Source of the DNA: Neoasaia chiangmaiensis
Lineage (GTDB): Bacteria > Pseudomonadota > Alphaproteobacteria > Acetobacterales > Acetobacteraceae
DNA: 64,000 nucleotides
Direction: 5' to 3'
Assembly (NCBI RefSeq): GCF_002005465.1
Contig: NZ_CP014691.1
Coordinates: 2,054,501-2,118,500, forward strand
A program made the position numbers and the translations under genes. This document shows, one piece after another, positions 51,457 through 59,426 of this stretch (its first letter is position 1; each line of letters starts with the position of its first letter). The notes beneath the pieces are model-generated. The model was given only the letters and a program-made list of their open reading frames with translations, made no database searches and had not been told where the DNA came from.

Positions 51457-52227
51457 ATGTCACGTCTCTTCACCGTTCGGCTTGCCGGCACCGTTCTCCT
51501 GACCGCACTCTGGGGAGGCAACCTCACAGCGGCCTCGGCGCAGACCAGCGGCAGCTTTTCGCCGGACCAGCGCCGCCAGATCGTGGAGATCATGCGGGAT
51601 GCCCTCAAGAGCGACCCCACCATCCTGAGCGATGCGATCGTCGCCCTGCGCCAGGGCGCGGAACAGCAGGAGCAGTCCAAGGCGCTCGGTGCCGTGCGCG
51701 CGGACAAGGCAGCCTTGCAGACCGCGCCGGCCTATGCCGTGCGCGGCAACACGAATGGCGATCTCACGGTTGTGGAGTTTCTCGATCCACGATGCGGCTA
51801 TTGCCGTAGCCTCGTTCCGGTGGTGGACAAGCTGCTGGCCGATGATCCCAAGCTGCGTCTGGTCGAGAAGGTCGTTCCGGTGCTGAGCGAAAAGAGCATG
51901 CTGGACACGCAGGCGATCTTCGCCGCCGCCCGGCAGGGCGGATATGACAAGATGAAGCGTGCATTGATGCAGGATACGGCAACGCCCAGCGTCGAGCGTA
52001 TTCGCCAGCTGGCCAGCGCCAACGGACTGGATGCCGACAGGCTGGCGAAGGACATGCACGATCCCGATGTCTCGACGCAGATCAACACGAATCTGGCGCA
52101 GGCTCGTGCCATCGGTCTCGATGGCACACCGACATTCGTGTTCGGCACGGATTCCATCGCGCCGGGCGCCATGAGCCTGCAGGACATGCAGGGCAAGATC
52201 GCCGCGGCCCGTCGGGCGCGCGGCTGA
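51457..52227 (+). CDS. DsbA-family periplasmic thiol:disulfide oxidoreductase (Com1-like)
   Basis: 256 aa. A signal peptide (LAGTVLLTALWGGNLTAASA) and an N-terminal helical region (QRRQIVEIMRDALKSDPTIL) precede a thioredoxin-fold domain with the CGYC active site (VVEFLDPRCGYCRSL, about residue 112) and the cis-Pro GTPTFVFG. This is the layout of Com1/27 kDa outer-membrane-type DsbA proteins. It introduces or rearranges disulfides in exported proteins. Confidence 0.88.
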   Translation: MSRLFTVRLAGTVLLTALWGGNLTAASAQTSGSFSPDQRRQIVEIMRDALKSDPTILSDAIVALRQGAEQQEQSKALGAVRADKAALQTAPAYAVRGNTNGDLTVVEFLDPRCGYCRSLVPVVDKLLADDPKLRLVEKVVPVLSEKSMLDTQAIFAAARQGGYDKMKRALMQDTATPSVERIRQLASANGLDADRLAKDMHDPDVSTQINTNLAQARAIGLDGTPTFVFGTDSIAPGAMSLQDMQGKIAAARRARG

Positions 52228-52251
52228 AGTAAAGCCTTTCCCGCCGCGCGA

Positions 52252-53772
52252 CTACAGGAACGCGAACAGCAACGCGGGAACCAGTGCCTGCACGCGATGC
52301 CGGGCGACAGGCGACAGCATGGCCAGCGCGCGCTGCCGGTCGTCGAATGACGGCAGGCTGGCGTGGGCGCCGAGCCAGACACAAAGCTCGGCTTCACTCA
52401 GTCCGGCCGGATCGCGTGGCGTCGGCAGATCGATCAGCGACGGCACAGCATCCGGCCCGATGGTGGGCACCAGCGTGAAATGTTCCCAACCGGAACAGAC
52501 AAGACGGTCGGCGGCCATGTCGCCGGCACCGGCGGGCGGGGCAGCGACGAAGCGGGGCGGCGTGATCGTCATCAGGCCGACATGCTCGTCTGCGGCATTG
52601 ACGATACGCAGTAACGGGTTGCCGGGTGCGACGCTGTCTCCGGAAAGCCGGACAGGACCTTCGTCGGCCGCGAAGAGCGTGACGAATTGTGGTGTCGAGC
52701 CCTGGATCACCCCATAGACCGGCGGCAGATCAGAGGCGTCGCCGTGGCCGGTGGTGACCGTCCGGTCGGGGCTCAGACGCAGGGTCGGGCCGGTCGCGGC
52801 CCGGATGCCGACGACACGCACGCCGTCGGGCCATGGCTTGCGCGTGACCTCGGCGGCGTCCCGCGCGTCGTCGCGGTCGGGGAGAGGATCGATGCGCGGG
52901 ACAGGCGCGTCGTTTGCCGGCGGGCGGCCCATGGCCGCAAGGCGCATGCAGGCGATGTCGAGGCAACGCATGAGGATCGTCTCGAAAAACGGTCGCGCGC
53001 GCTCCAGCCCGCGCGTCGCACCATCATCGGCATGATCGTTGTGATCGCGTTCAACACGTTGCTGGGCCCATCGGGCCGGTGTGACCGGCATATCCGCCAG
53101 CCGGTCGATCGTGTGTTGCACGCTGCGGCAGCCGTATCGCAGGATACGCCCGTGCCGCCAGTCGGCGGGCATTTCCCGACCGTCCCAGGCGGGGACATCG
53201 CCGCTGGCGCTCCGGTAGCGCTCGTCGGGTATGTCAAGACGATGCGCATCGATGGTGCCGGTGGGTAGGGCCGCCGGGCGCACGAAACTTTTGCCGAGAC
53301 GGTTCTCGCGCACTTCCATGTCGCCACGCCGTGTGAAGGCGGCGGGTGCCATGTCCCGGGGGCGCAAGGCATGGCCGTTGCCGCCGAACAGGCAGCCGCT
53401 GAACGCGATCGCCTCGCCATCGGCGAAACAGGGCTGACCGAAGAACGCCCCTGCTGACTCATGCTCGCCGAGATCGAGATATTCATCGGCATCCAGGAAA
53501 CCGATCCAGTCGACGTCGTTCCGCAGATGATCGACGGCGGCGCGCCAGGCGGCCTGTCGGCGAAGATGGGCATTGGGCAGCGTCATGTCGCTGCGTTGGG
53601 CATCGACAGGTCCGACCTGCGCGGCGGCCTGAATGACGTCCCATGTACCGTCCGTCGAATGGTCGTCGAAGACGATCAGTCGGTCGATGCCCAAACCGAG
53701 ATGCCACGCCACCCAGCCGGCAATATCCGAATATTCGTTACGGACGAAAAGGACGCAGGCAGTCAGGGGCAT
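52252..53772 (-). CDS. Glycosyltransferase family 2-type protein
   Basis: 506 aa. The N-terminal domain has VRNEYSDIAGWVAWHLGLGI, DRLIVFDDHSTDGTWDVIQA and the DWIGFLDADEYLDL donor-binding DxD, as in GT2 and GT92-like enzymes. The C-terminal 220 residues are a separate domain that I cannot name. It is likely cytoplasmic and involved in surface polysaccharide or protein glycosylation. It is a single gene on the minus strand. Confidence 0.75.
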   Translation of the reverse strand: MPLTACVLFVRNEYSDIAGWVAWHLGLGIDRLIVFDDHSTDGTWDVIQAAAQVGPVDAQRSDMTLPNAHLRRQAAWRAAVDHLRNDVDWIGFLDADEYLDLGEHESAGAFFGQPCFADGEAIAFSGCLFGGNGHALRPRDMAPAAFTRRGDMEVRENRLGKSFVRPAALPTGTIDAHRLDIPDERYRSASGDVPAWDGREMPADWRHGRILRYGCRSVQHTIDRLADMPVTPARWAQQRVERDHNDHADDGATRGLERARPFFETILMRCLDIACMRLAAMGRPPANDAPVPRIDPLPDRDDARDAAEVTRKPWPDGVRVVGIRAATGPTLRLSPDRTVTTGHGDASDLPPVYGVIQGSTPQFVTLFAADEGPVRLSGDSVAPGNPLLRIVNAADEHVGLMTITPPRFVAAPPAGAGDMAADRLVCSGWEHFTLVPTIGPDAVPSLIDLPTPRDPAGLSEAELCVWLGAHASLPSFDDRQRALAMLSPVARHRVQALVPALLFAFL

Positions 53773-53911
53773 GACGCAGTGGTTTCCGGCAAGTTTCGAT
53801 CCGATGGGGCATCATGGAAAACAGACGACCGCCGGGAGAATAGACGCGCCGCCCGGGATGTTCCAGAAGTGCGGCCGGCGACAGCAATCGCCGGCGCAGC
53901 GGGATGTCACG

Positions 53912-54721
53912 TTACGGCTTGCGGAACTTCAGCACGAAATTATCGCCTTCGCCGATCGCCTGATAGCGGGCGCGGTCCTGCTGACCCAGCGCAAGCGTCG
54001 GCGGCAGGGTCCAGACACCTTTCGGCCAATGCGTCGTATCCTTCGGATTGGCGTCGATTTCGGATGTTCCCACCAGCTTGAAACCGGCTTTCTCGATCAG
54101 GGTGATCGCGTAGTCCTGCCGGACGTAGCCGTCCCTGGCCTGCGGGTCCTGCGGCTGGTCCGGGCGGGCACGGTGATCCTCGACGCCGAAGATGCCGCCG
54201 GGTTTGAGCGCCTTGTAGGCGGCGGCAATCATTTCAGGCGCGTCGCCCTGTTTCATCCAGTTGTGCAGATTGCGGAATGTCAGCACCACGTCCGCGCTGT
54301 TCGGCGGCGCGATGTCGTCATGCCCCTGAGCCAGCACCGATTTGCGGATGCGGCCGAAATGATCGGGGTCGGCGTTGAATTTGGCCTGCTCATTGGGGCT
54401 GAACGTTGCGAATGCGCTCTCGACATGGGTGCCGTCTGGTGCGCCCATCGCAGCGATATACTGGCCATGATCGTGGAGATAGGGCGCGAGGATTTCCGTC
54501 CAGTAGCCACTGCCCGGCCAGATCTCGACCACGGTCGAATGAGGTGTGATGCCGAAGAAGCGCAGTTCCGTTTCCGGATGACGGGCGGTATCGCGCTGCG
54601 TGAAGGCCGGGGTGCGCCACGATGCGCTGACGGCCTGATGCAGCGCATCATCGGCCAGGGCCAGACCGGGCGAGGCCAGTCCGAGAAGAACCAGCATCGA
54701 GGAAGCGAGTGTTCTTTGCAT
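53912..54721 (-). CDS. Exported class I SAM-dependent methyltransferase
   Basis: 269 aa from ATG 54721 with signal peptide (LASSMLVLLGLASPGLALAD). The SAM-binding motif reads VVEIWPGSGYWTEILAPYL (about residue 65), followed by DVVLTFRNLHNWMKQGDAPE and ALKPGGIFGVEDHRARPDQP. A secreted methyltransferase is odd, since SAM is cytoplasmic, yet this family (with GGYWT-like motifs) is widespread in Proteobacteria. Substrate unknown. Confidence 0.78.
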   Translation of the reverse strand: MQRTLASSMLVLLGLASPGLALADDALHQAVSASWRTPAFTQRDTARHPETELRFFGITPHSTVVEIWPGSGYWTEILAPYLHDHGQYIAAMGAPDGTHVESAFATFSPNEQAKFNADPDHFGRIRKSVLAQGHDDIAPPNSADVVLTFRNLHNWMKQGDAPEMIAAAYKALKPGGIFGVEDHRARPDQPQDPQARDGYVRQDYAITLIEKAGFKLVGTSEIDANPKDTTHWPKGVWTLPPTLALGQQDRARYQAIGEGDNFVLKFRKP

Positions 54722-54743
54722 GGGATCGGAGAACTCCAGGGGG

Positions 54744-55173
54744 TCAGTGTTCGCCGGCGCGGCGCATCGGCATGGCATCGATGATGCCATAGATTTCGTC
54801 GAGTGGCGTCGGCTTGCTGCTGCGCCATTTCGTGCCGCCATCCTTGCCGATCACCCGCAGGGCAAACGGCGTGTCACGGGAGACACCATATTCGTTCCGC
54901 ACCATGGCGGGGCTGATCTGATGCGGCGTCCCGCGCCAGAACTGCGCGGCGCGCTCGCCGATGATGGCGATGACGACCATGTCCCGGTCGGCCAGTCCAT
55001 CCGGATCGGCCTGCACGAGACGTGCCTGCTCCTTCAGGGCGGCATTCTCCTCACTGGCAAATACGAGGAGGAGGCGATCGTGCCACTGATAATCATGTAA
55101 CGTGCCGCTGGCACAGCCGCGCGTAACGACGAACAGGATTGCGATGATCGCGACCAGCACCAGACGTTGCATT
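54744..55173 (-). CDS. DUF4174 domain protein
   Basis: About 143 aa from ATG 55173. It starts with a membrane/signal helix (LVLVAIIAILFVVTRGCASG), then LHDYQWHDRLLLVFASEENA, DMVVIAIIGERAAQFWRG and GVSRDTPFALRVIGKDGGTK, WRSSKPTPLDEIYGIIDAMP: the thioredoxin-like DUF4174 fold. An upstream in-frame start exists at 55211. It lies 22 nt before the methyltransferase gene, so they may be co-transcribed. Confidence 0.75.
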
Positions 55174-55269
55174 CCCGAACCTCCTGCCTGGCGAAGAGAA
55201 TGGGGCATAACGTCTGAACGTTGCGTTAAAGTTCCTTGAACGACGGGGAATTTTTCAGGACGGCGTCGT

Positions 55270-56532
55270 TCAGGCCGGGTCGGTCTCCATGTGTTCGCCC
55301 GGCAGTTCGTCGGGTTCGGCAAGGGCGATGCCGCCGACGACGACGCTGGAAGCGAGCACGAAGCCTTCCGCCGAGATCGGCAGGCTCGGCCCACGGCCGA
55401 AGATCGGGATGAGTTGCCCTGCCAGTCCCTGGCCGATCGAACCGATAGCGTAGCCCAGCCCCATGCCGAAACTGCGCGTCTCGGAAGGAAAGCGCTTGGC
55501 CAGATAATGCGGCACGAGCGCGAAGATGCCGGAGGCCGCCATGCCCATGACCAGCGCGGATGCCAGCATGACGCCGTAGAGCGTTGCGCTGAGGAAGGGG
55601 TAGATTGTGACGATGACCACGGCCAGCGTGCCCAGCATGACGGGCAAATCGCCGAAGCGTCCGGCCATCCAGCCGCAGGCGAGTTTGCCGAGCAGCGAAC
55701 CGATGCAGAACAATCCGATCGGCCAGAAGACCATGGCGGGGGAGAGATGATGCACGCTGCGCAGGATTGTCGGGTAGAAGCTGTAGATGGCGGCTTTCTG
55801 GAATTCGAGGAAGGACATCAGGGCGATGGCCTGAATGGCCGCGAGATCCAGCCGGAAGCGTGCGCGCGGCGGTCGACCTCTTTCGGCCCGCAAGGCCTGG
55901 TTTTTGCGCCAGACGGGACTTTCCTGCACGCCCCACCGGACGAAGATGGCCAACAGGGCGGGGGCCAGCCCGATGAAGAACAGCAGCCGCCATGAATAAT
56001 GCGGCAGCACGACGGCCTGCACGGCGGCGGCGGCAAGGAAGCCCATTTCGTAACCCGCCATCATCAACGCGGAGGCCATGGGGCGGCTTCGTGCCGGCAC
56101 GGTCTCCATCAGCAGTGCCGCCGAGGCGGTCCATTCGCCACCGAAGCCGATGCCGAACATGAACTGGATGACCATCATCGCCGTCAGGCTCCAGGCCAAG
56201 CCGGACAGGCCTGAGAAGATGCCGAACCACAGGACGCCGATCATGAAGGCCAGCCGCCGGCCGTAGCGGTCCGCCAGCCACCCCCAGCCGGTATTGCCGA
56301 GCGCGCGACCGAGACTCTGTATGAAGATGACGGTGCCCATGGCACCAAGCGTGCAGCCGAAGCTTTTGGCGATGTCCGGCAGGGTCAGAAGCAGGGCGGT
56401 CTGGTCGAAGGCGTCGAGAAACCAGCCCATGAAAGCCGCCAGCGTGATGCGCCAGTAGGGGCGCAGGGCGGTAAGGTCGCTGGCAGACGCGTCGGAACGC
56501 GGCGAGGCCGTTTGGCGGGAGTTGTCCGTCAT
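55270..56532 (-). CDS. MFS transporter (organic-acid/sialate-type)
   Basis: 420 aa from ATG 56532 with 12 predicted membrane helices. RITLAAFMGWFLDAFDQTAL, GWGWLADRYGRRLAFMIGVL and FGIGFGGEWTASAALLMETV are typical of the metabolite:H+ symporter group (ShiA/JEN/sialate). It probably imports a carboxylate. The 5' leader (56533-56700) carries a motif resembling a glycine riboswitch end. Confidence 0.88.
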   Translation of the reverse strand: MTDNSRQTASPRSDASASDLTALRPYWRITLAAFMGWFLDAFDQTALLLTLPDIAKSFGCTLGAMGTVIFIQSLGRALGNTGWGWLADRYGRRLAFMIGVLWFGIFSGLSGLAWSLTAMMVIQFMFGIGFGGEWTASAALLMETVPARSRPMASALMMAGYEMGFLAAAAVQAVVLPHYSWRLLFFIGLAPALLAIFVRWGVQESPVWRKNQALRAERGRPPRARFRLDLAAIQAIALMSFLEFQKAAIYSFYPTILRSVHHLSPAMVFWPIGLFCIGSLLGKLACGWMAGRFGDLPVMLGTLAVVIVTIYPFLSATLYGVMLASALVMGMAASGIFALVPHYLAKRFPSETRSFGMGLGYAIGSIGQGLAGQLIPIFGRGPSLPISAEGFVLASSVVVGGIALAEPDELPGEHMETDPA

Positions 56533-56611
56533 GGTCTCGTCCTTGAGATTTTGGGGAGGTGTTTGAAGAAAGGCGCCTCCGAAGCAGGGCGCGCGCGAAA
56601 GCGAACTCAAT

Positions 56612-56638
56612 CAATCGCCTTTCTGCCCGAGAGTTTCG
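56612..56638 (-). promoter_or_regulatory. Glycine-riboswitch-like motif in the MFS leader
   Basis: On the minus strand, GAAACTCTCGGGCAGAAAGG resembles the 3' conserved block of glycine aptamers (AAACTCTCAGGCAAAAGGACAG). The matching 5' GGAGAG strand is not visible, but CTGC-t-CCCG about 40 nt upstream can pair with CGGGCAG. A structured leader of uncertain type. Confidence 0.35.
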
Positions 56639-56759
56639 TTTCCCGTCGAGGGTTTTTCTGCGGGAGCAGCCATTGAGGCGTCAAAGTTACGCCGCGTTAG
56701 CAAGTTGTTAGCTCATGTCGGGGCATTGTCCGGTCGGCGTCGTCTGAAGGAGATCCGCG

Positions 56760-57695
56760 TTGGCCGACATGCATCATGCCTCTTCCGATATGTCGGTGCC
56801 GGACAGTTCCGAATGGTTGCGGGAAGCCGTTGCGCAGGACGATCCGGAGATTCTGCGGGATTCGTTCGCCACCACGCTGCGCCGCCGCCGTGCACGTCAG
56901 CGCCCGAAAGCGCCCGTGTTGCAGTGGGTTCCCCGTTGGCGCTTGCAGGCGGCCCGACCGCCCGTGCTTGTCGGCGGCGAAGCGACGGGTGCCGCCGCAT
57001 GTCCGACGCTCGTTTCGCAGGCGTCGGCAGGAGCCCGCCGCAGGAGAGCCAGCCGGAACCCTTGGGAACGCGATGCGGAAATCCTGCATCAGGCGTGCCG
57101 GGAGGCAGCGGTCTGGGCCGAACCATGGCGCCTGATGGTGACGCCGGGTCATGTGTCTTGGCCCGATGCGGAATTTCTGGAGCGGTTGAATGATGTCGTC
57201 GCGACCACCGGCATGGCGCTGGACCGGCTCGATATTGCCGTGCAGGAGGAGACGCTGGCGCGGGACGACCCGCATCTGGTTTACAGTCTGGCGATCCTGC
57301 GCGATCGGGGCGTCGGTATCTGGCTGACCCGTTTTGGGCATGAGGTGTCGAGCCTGACCCTCCTGCGCGATTGCGCGGGTAGCGGGTTGCTGAATGGCGT
57401 GCGTCTGGATGCGCGGCTGCTGACCCAGGCACCGGCTTATGTGCCGGCTGACGGGGCTGTCGATGCCACAGCCGCGCTGGACAGGACGACGACCGGTTTT
57501 TTCGAGGGCGTCCTGTCGGCGGTCCAGGCGCTTGGGTTGAGTGTGCAGTTGACGGACGTCGACGACGAGGCGGCGCTGCGCTTCGCCATGCGCGTTGGGT
57601 GCGCCGAGGTATCGGGAACACATTGTGCGTTTCCCGGCAGCGGGGCGATGGCCCCAACGCCCCTGAGGGCGGACCTGCCGCCCCTTGCCGGTTAG
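56760..57695 (+). CDS. Degenerate EAL-domain protein
   Basis: 311 aa. Residues about 125-305 follow the EAL fold: LDRLDIAVQEETLARDD, LAILRDRGVGIWLTRFGHEV, SSLTLLRDCAGSGLLNGVRL, AVQALGLSVQLTDVDDEAAL and RFAMRVGCAEVSGTHCAF. The catalytic residues of c-di-GMP phosphodiesterases are replaced: the Asp pair of DDFG is TRFG and the Glu of EGVE is TDVD. It is probably not an enzyme but a c-di-GMP sensor or adaptor. The basic N-terminal 60 residues are unrecognised. Confidence 0.68.
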   Translation: MADMHHASSDMSVPDSSEWLREAVAQDDPEILRDSFATTLRRRRARQRPKAPVLQWVPRWRLQAARPPVLVGGEATGAAACPTLVSQASAGARRRRASRNPWERDAEILHQACREAAVWAEPWRLMVTPGHVSWPDAEFLERLNDVVATTGMALDRLDIAVQEETLARDDPHLVYSLAILRDRGVGIWLTRFGHEVSSLTLLRDCAGSGLLNGVRLDARLLTQAPAYVPADGAVDATAALDRTTTGFFEGVLSAVQALGLSVQLTDVDDEAALRFAMRVGCAEVSGTHCAFPGSGAMAPTPLRADLPPLAG

Positions 57696-57981
57696 CCTCA
57701 TTCGATCAGAATGCTGTTTTCGAACAATGGGATCTCGGCCTCGAACCTCAAGGACGATATGGGCCTTGGCGTTGCGACAGGAAAGGAAATGATGAATCGG
57801 CATCACTCCCGAAGATTCGCGCCGCGCATGCGGTGGTCGCACGATTTGATATCGGTCCGGCCCTTGCTTAAGATAGACCGTTATCGGTTTCGCTGAATGA
57901 AATCAGCGTGACCGGAGTTTAACTTGTAATCGACGCGCAAGGCGCTGTTGTGCGGGATATCAGAGCGAGGGACCATTATTC
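57696..57981. other. Upstream region of hemA, no gene seen
   Basis: 286 bp, likely to hold the hemA promoter. A short plus frame (57711-57896) has no ribosome binding site or recognisable product and is not called. Confidence 0.35.
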
Positions 57982-59202
57982 ATGACCGGCGCAGCCACGA
58001 CATATGACGATTATTTCCAGCGTGCGCTGGATGGCCTGAAGGCAGACGGCAGCTATCGGCATTTCGCCGAACTGGAGCGTCAGGCCGGGCGTTTTCCCAA
58101 GGCCTATCATCATGGCATGGGCCGCGAGGTCACGGTCTGGTGTTCCAACGACTATCTGGGCATGGGGCAGCACCCGTCGGTCCTGTCCGCCATGCATGCC
58201 AGTCTGGATCATAGCGGCGCGGGCGCGGGCGGCACGCGCAACATCTCCGGCACCAATCACGAACATGTCGAACTTGAACGCGAACTGGCCGACCTGCACG
58301 GCAAGGAAGCGGCCCTGCTGTTCAATTCCGGCTATCTGTCGAACTGGGCGACGCTCGGCACCATCGCCGCGCGCATGAAGGACTGTGTCGTTCTTTCAGA
58401 CGCCGCCAATCATGCTTCCATGATCGAGGGCATTCGCCATTCGCGGGCGGAGAAGCAGATTTTCCGGCACAATGACGTTGCGGATCTGGAAGCGCGGTTG
58501 AAGGCGCTGCCGCGTGATGTGCCGAAGATCATCGCCTTCGAGTCCGTCTACTCCATGGACGGCGATATCGCCCCGATCGAGGAAATCTGCGATCTGGCCG
58601 ATCGTTACGGCGCGATGACCTACCTGGATGAGGTTCATGCCGTCGGTCTTTACGGCCATCAGGGCGGCGGCGTTGCGGAGCAGCGTGGGCTCTCGCATCG
58701 TCTGTCGGTCATCGAGGGAACCCTCGGCAAGGGGTTTGGTGTTGTCGGCGGTTATATCGCGGGGTCGGCGGCGCTGTGCGATTTCGTGCGGTCGTTCGCA
58801 TCCGGCTTCATTTTCTCCACGGCATTGCCGCCGATGATCGCAGCGGGAGCGCTGGCCAGCATCCGCCATCTTCGTGGCAGCCAGGATGAGCGCGAGCGGC
58901 ATCAGGCACGCGTGGCCTATCTGCGCGCCGCCCTGGATCGTGCCGGAATTCCGCATATGGACAATCCGTCGCATATCGTGCCGGTCATGGTCGGTGACGC
59001 CACGCGATGCCGGGCGCTGTCCGATCTGCTTCTGTCGCGGTTCGGGCATTATATCCAGCCGATCAACTATCCCACCGTCGCGCGCGGCACCGAGCGGCTG
59101 CGCATCACGCCGGGCCCGCTGCACAGCACGGCGGATATCGATGATCTGGTCGCGGCACTTGCCGCGCTCTGGCAAGAGCAGGGGATGGCCGCCGCTGCCT
59201 GA
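57982..59202 (+). CDS. hemA: 5-aminolevulinate synthase
   Basis: 406 aa. It condenses glycine and succinyl-CoA to 5-aminolevulinate, the first haem step in alphaproteobacteria (Shemin pathway); PLP dependent. Motifs are [80 protein letters not shown] and the PLP lysine in [20 protein letters not shown]. Length is normal. A strong terminator follows. Confidence 0.97.
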   Translation: MTGAATTYDDYFQRALDGLKADGSYRHFAELERQAGRFPKAYHHGMGREVTVWCSNDYLGMGQHPSVLSAMHASLDHSGAGAGGTRNISGTNHEHVELERELADLHGKEAALLFNSGYLSNWATLGTIAARMKDCVVLSDAANHASMIEGIRHSRAEKQIFRHNDVADLEARLKALPRDVPKIIAFESVYSMDGDIAPIEEICDLADRYGAMTYLDEVHAVGLYGHQGGGVAEQRGLSHRLSVIEGTLGKGFGVVGGYIAGSAALCDFVRSFASGFIFSTALPPMIAAGALASIRHLRGSQDERERHQARVAYLRAALDRAGIPHMDNPSHIVPVMVGDATRCRALSDLLLSRFGHYIQPINYPTVARGTERLRITPGPLHSTADIDDLVAALAALWQEQGMAAAA

Positions 59203-59291
59203 TCCGGTGCCGCGGTCGCTGATTTTGTCCGCGACCGCCACCGCGTTCACATGAGCGGCGACCGGACGTCCCCACGGACCGGCCCGTTTTC

Positions 59292-59326
59292 AGGCCACCC
59301 CGATGACAGGAGGGGTGGCCTTTTTC
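59292..59326 (+). terminator. Rho-independent terminator after hemA
   Basis: AGGCCACCCC and GGGGTGGCCT form a 10-bp stem with a 10-nt loop, followed by TTTT and C. Confidence 0.92.
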
Positions 59327-59426
59327 ACGTCATGACGCCTGTTTTTCGTCCAGCCGCCCTCGTTTTTTCATATCTCGTCTGGCAAGGGATACCCCCCGCC
59401 TTCTCCACGTCCTGAAAGGAAACAGC

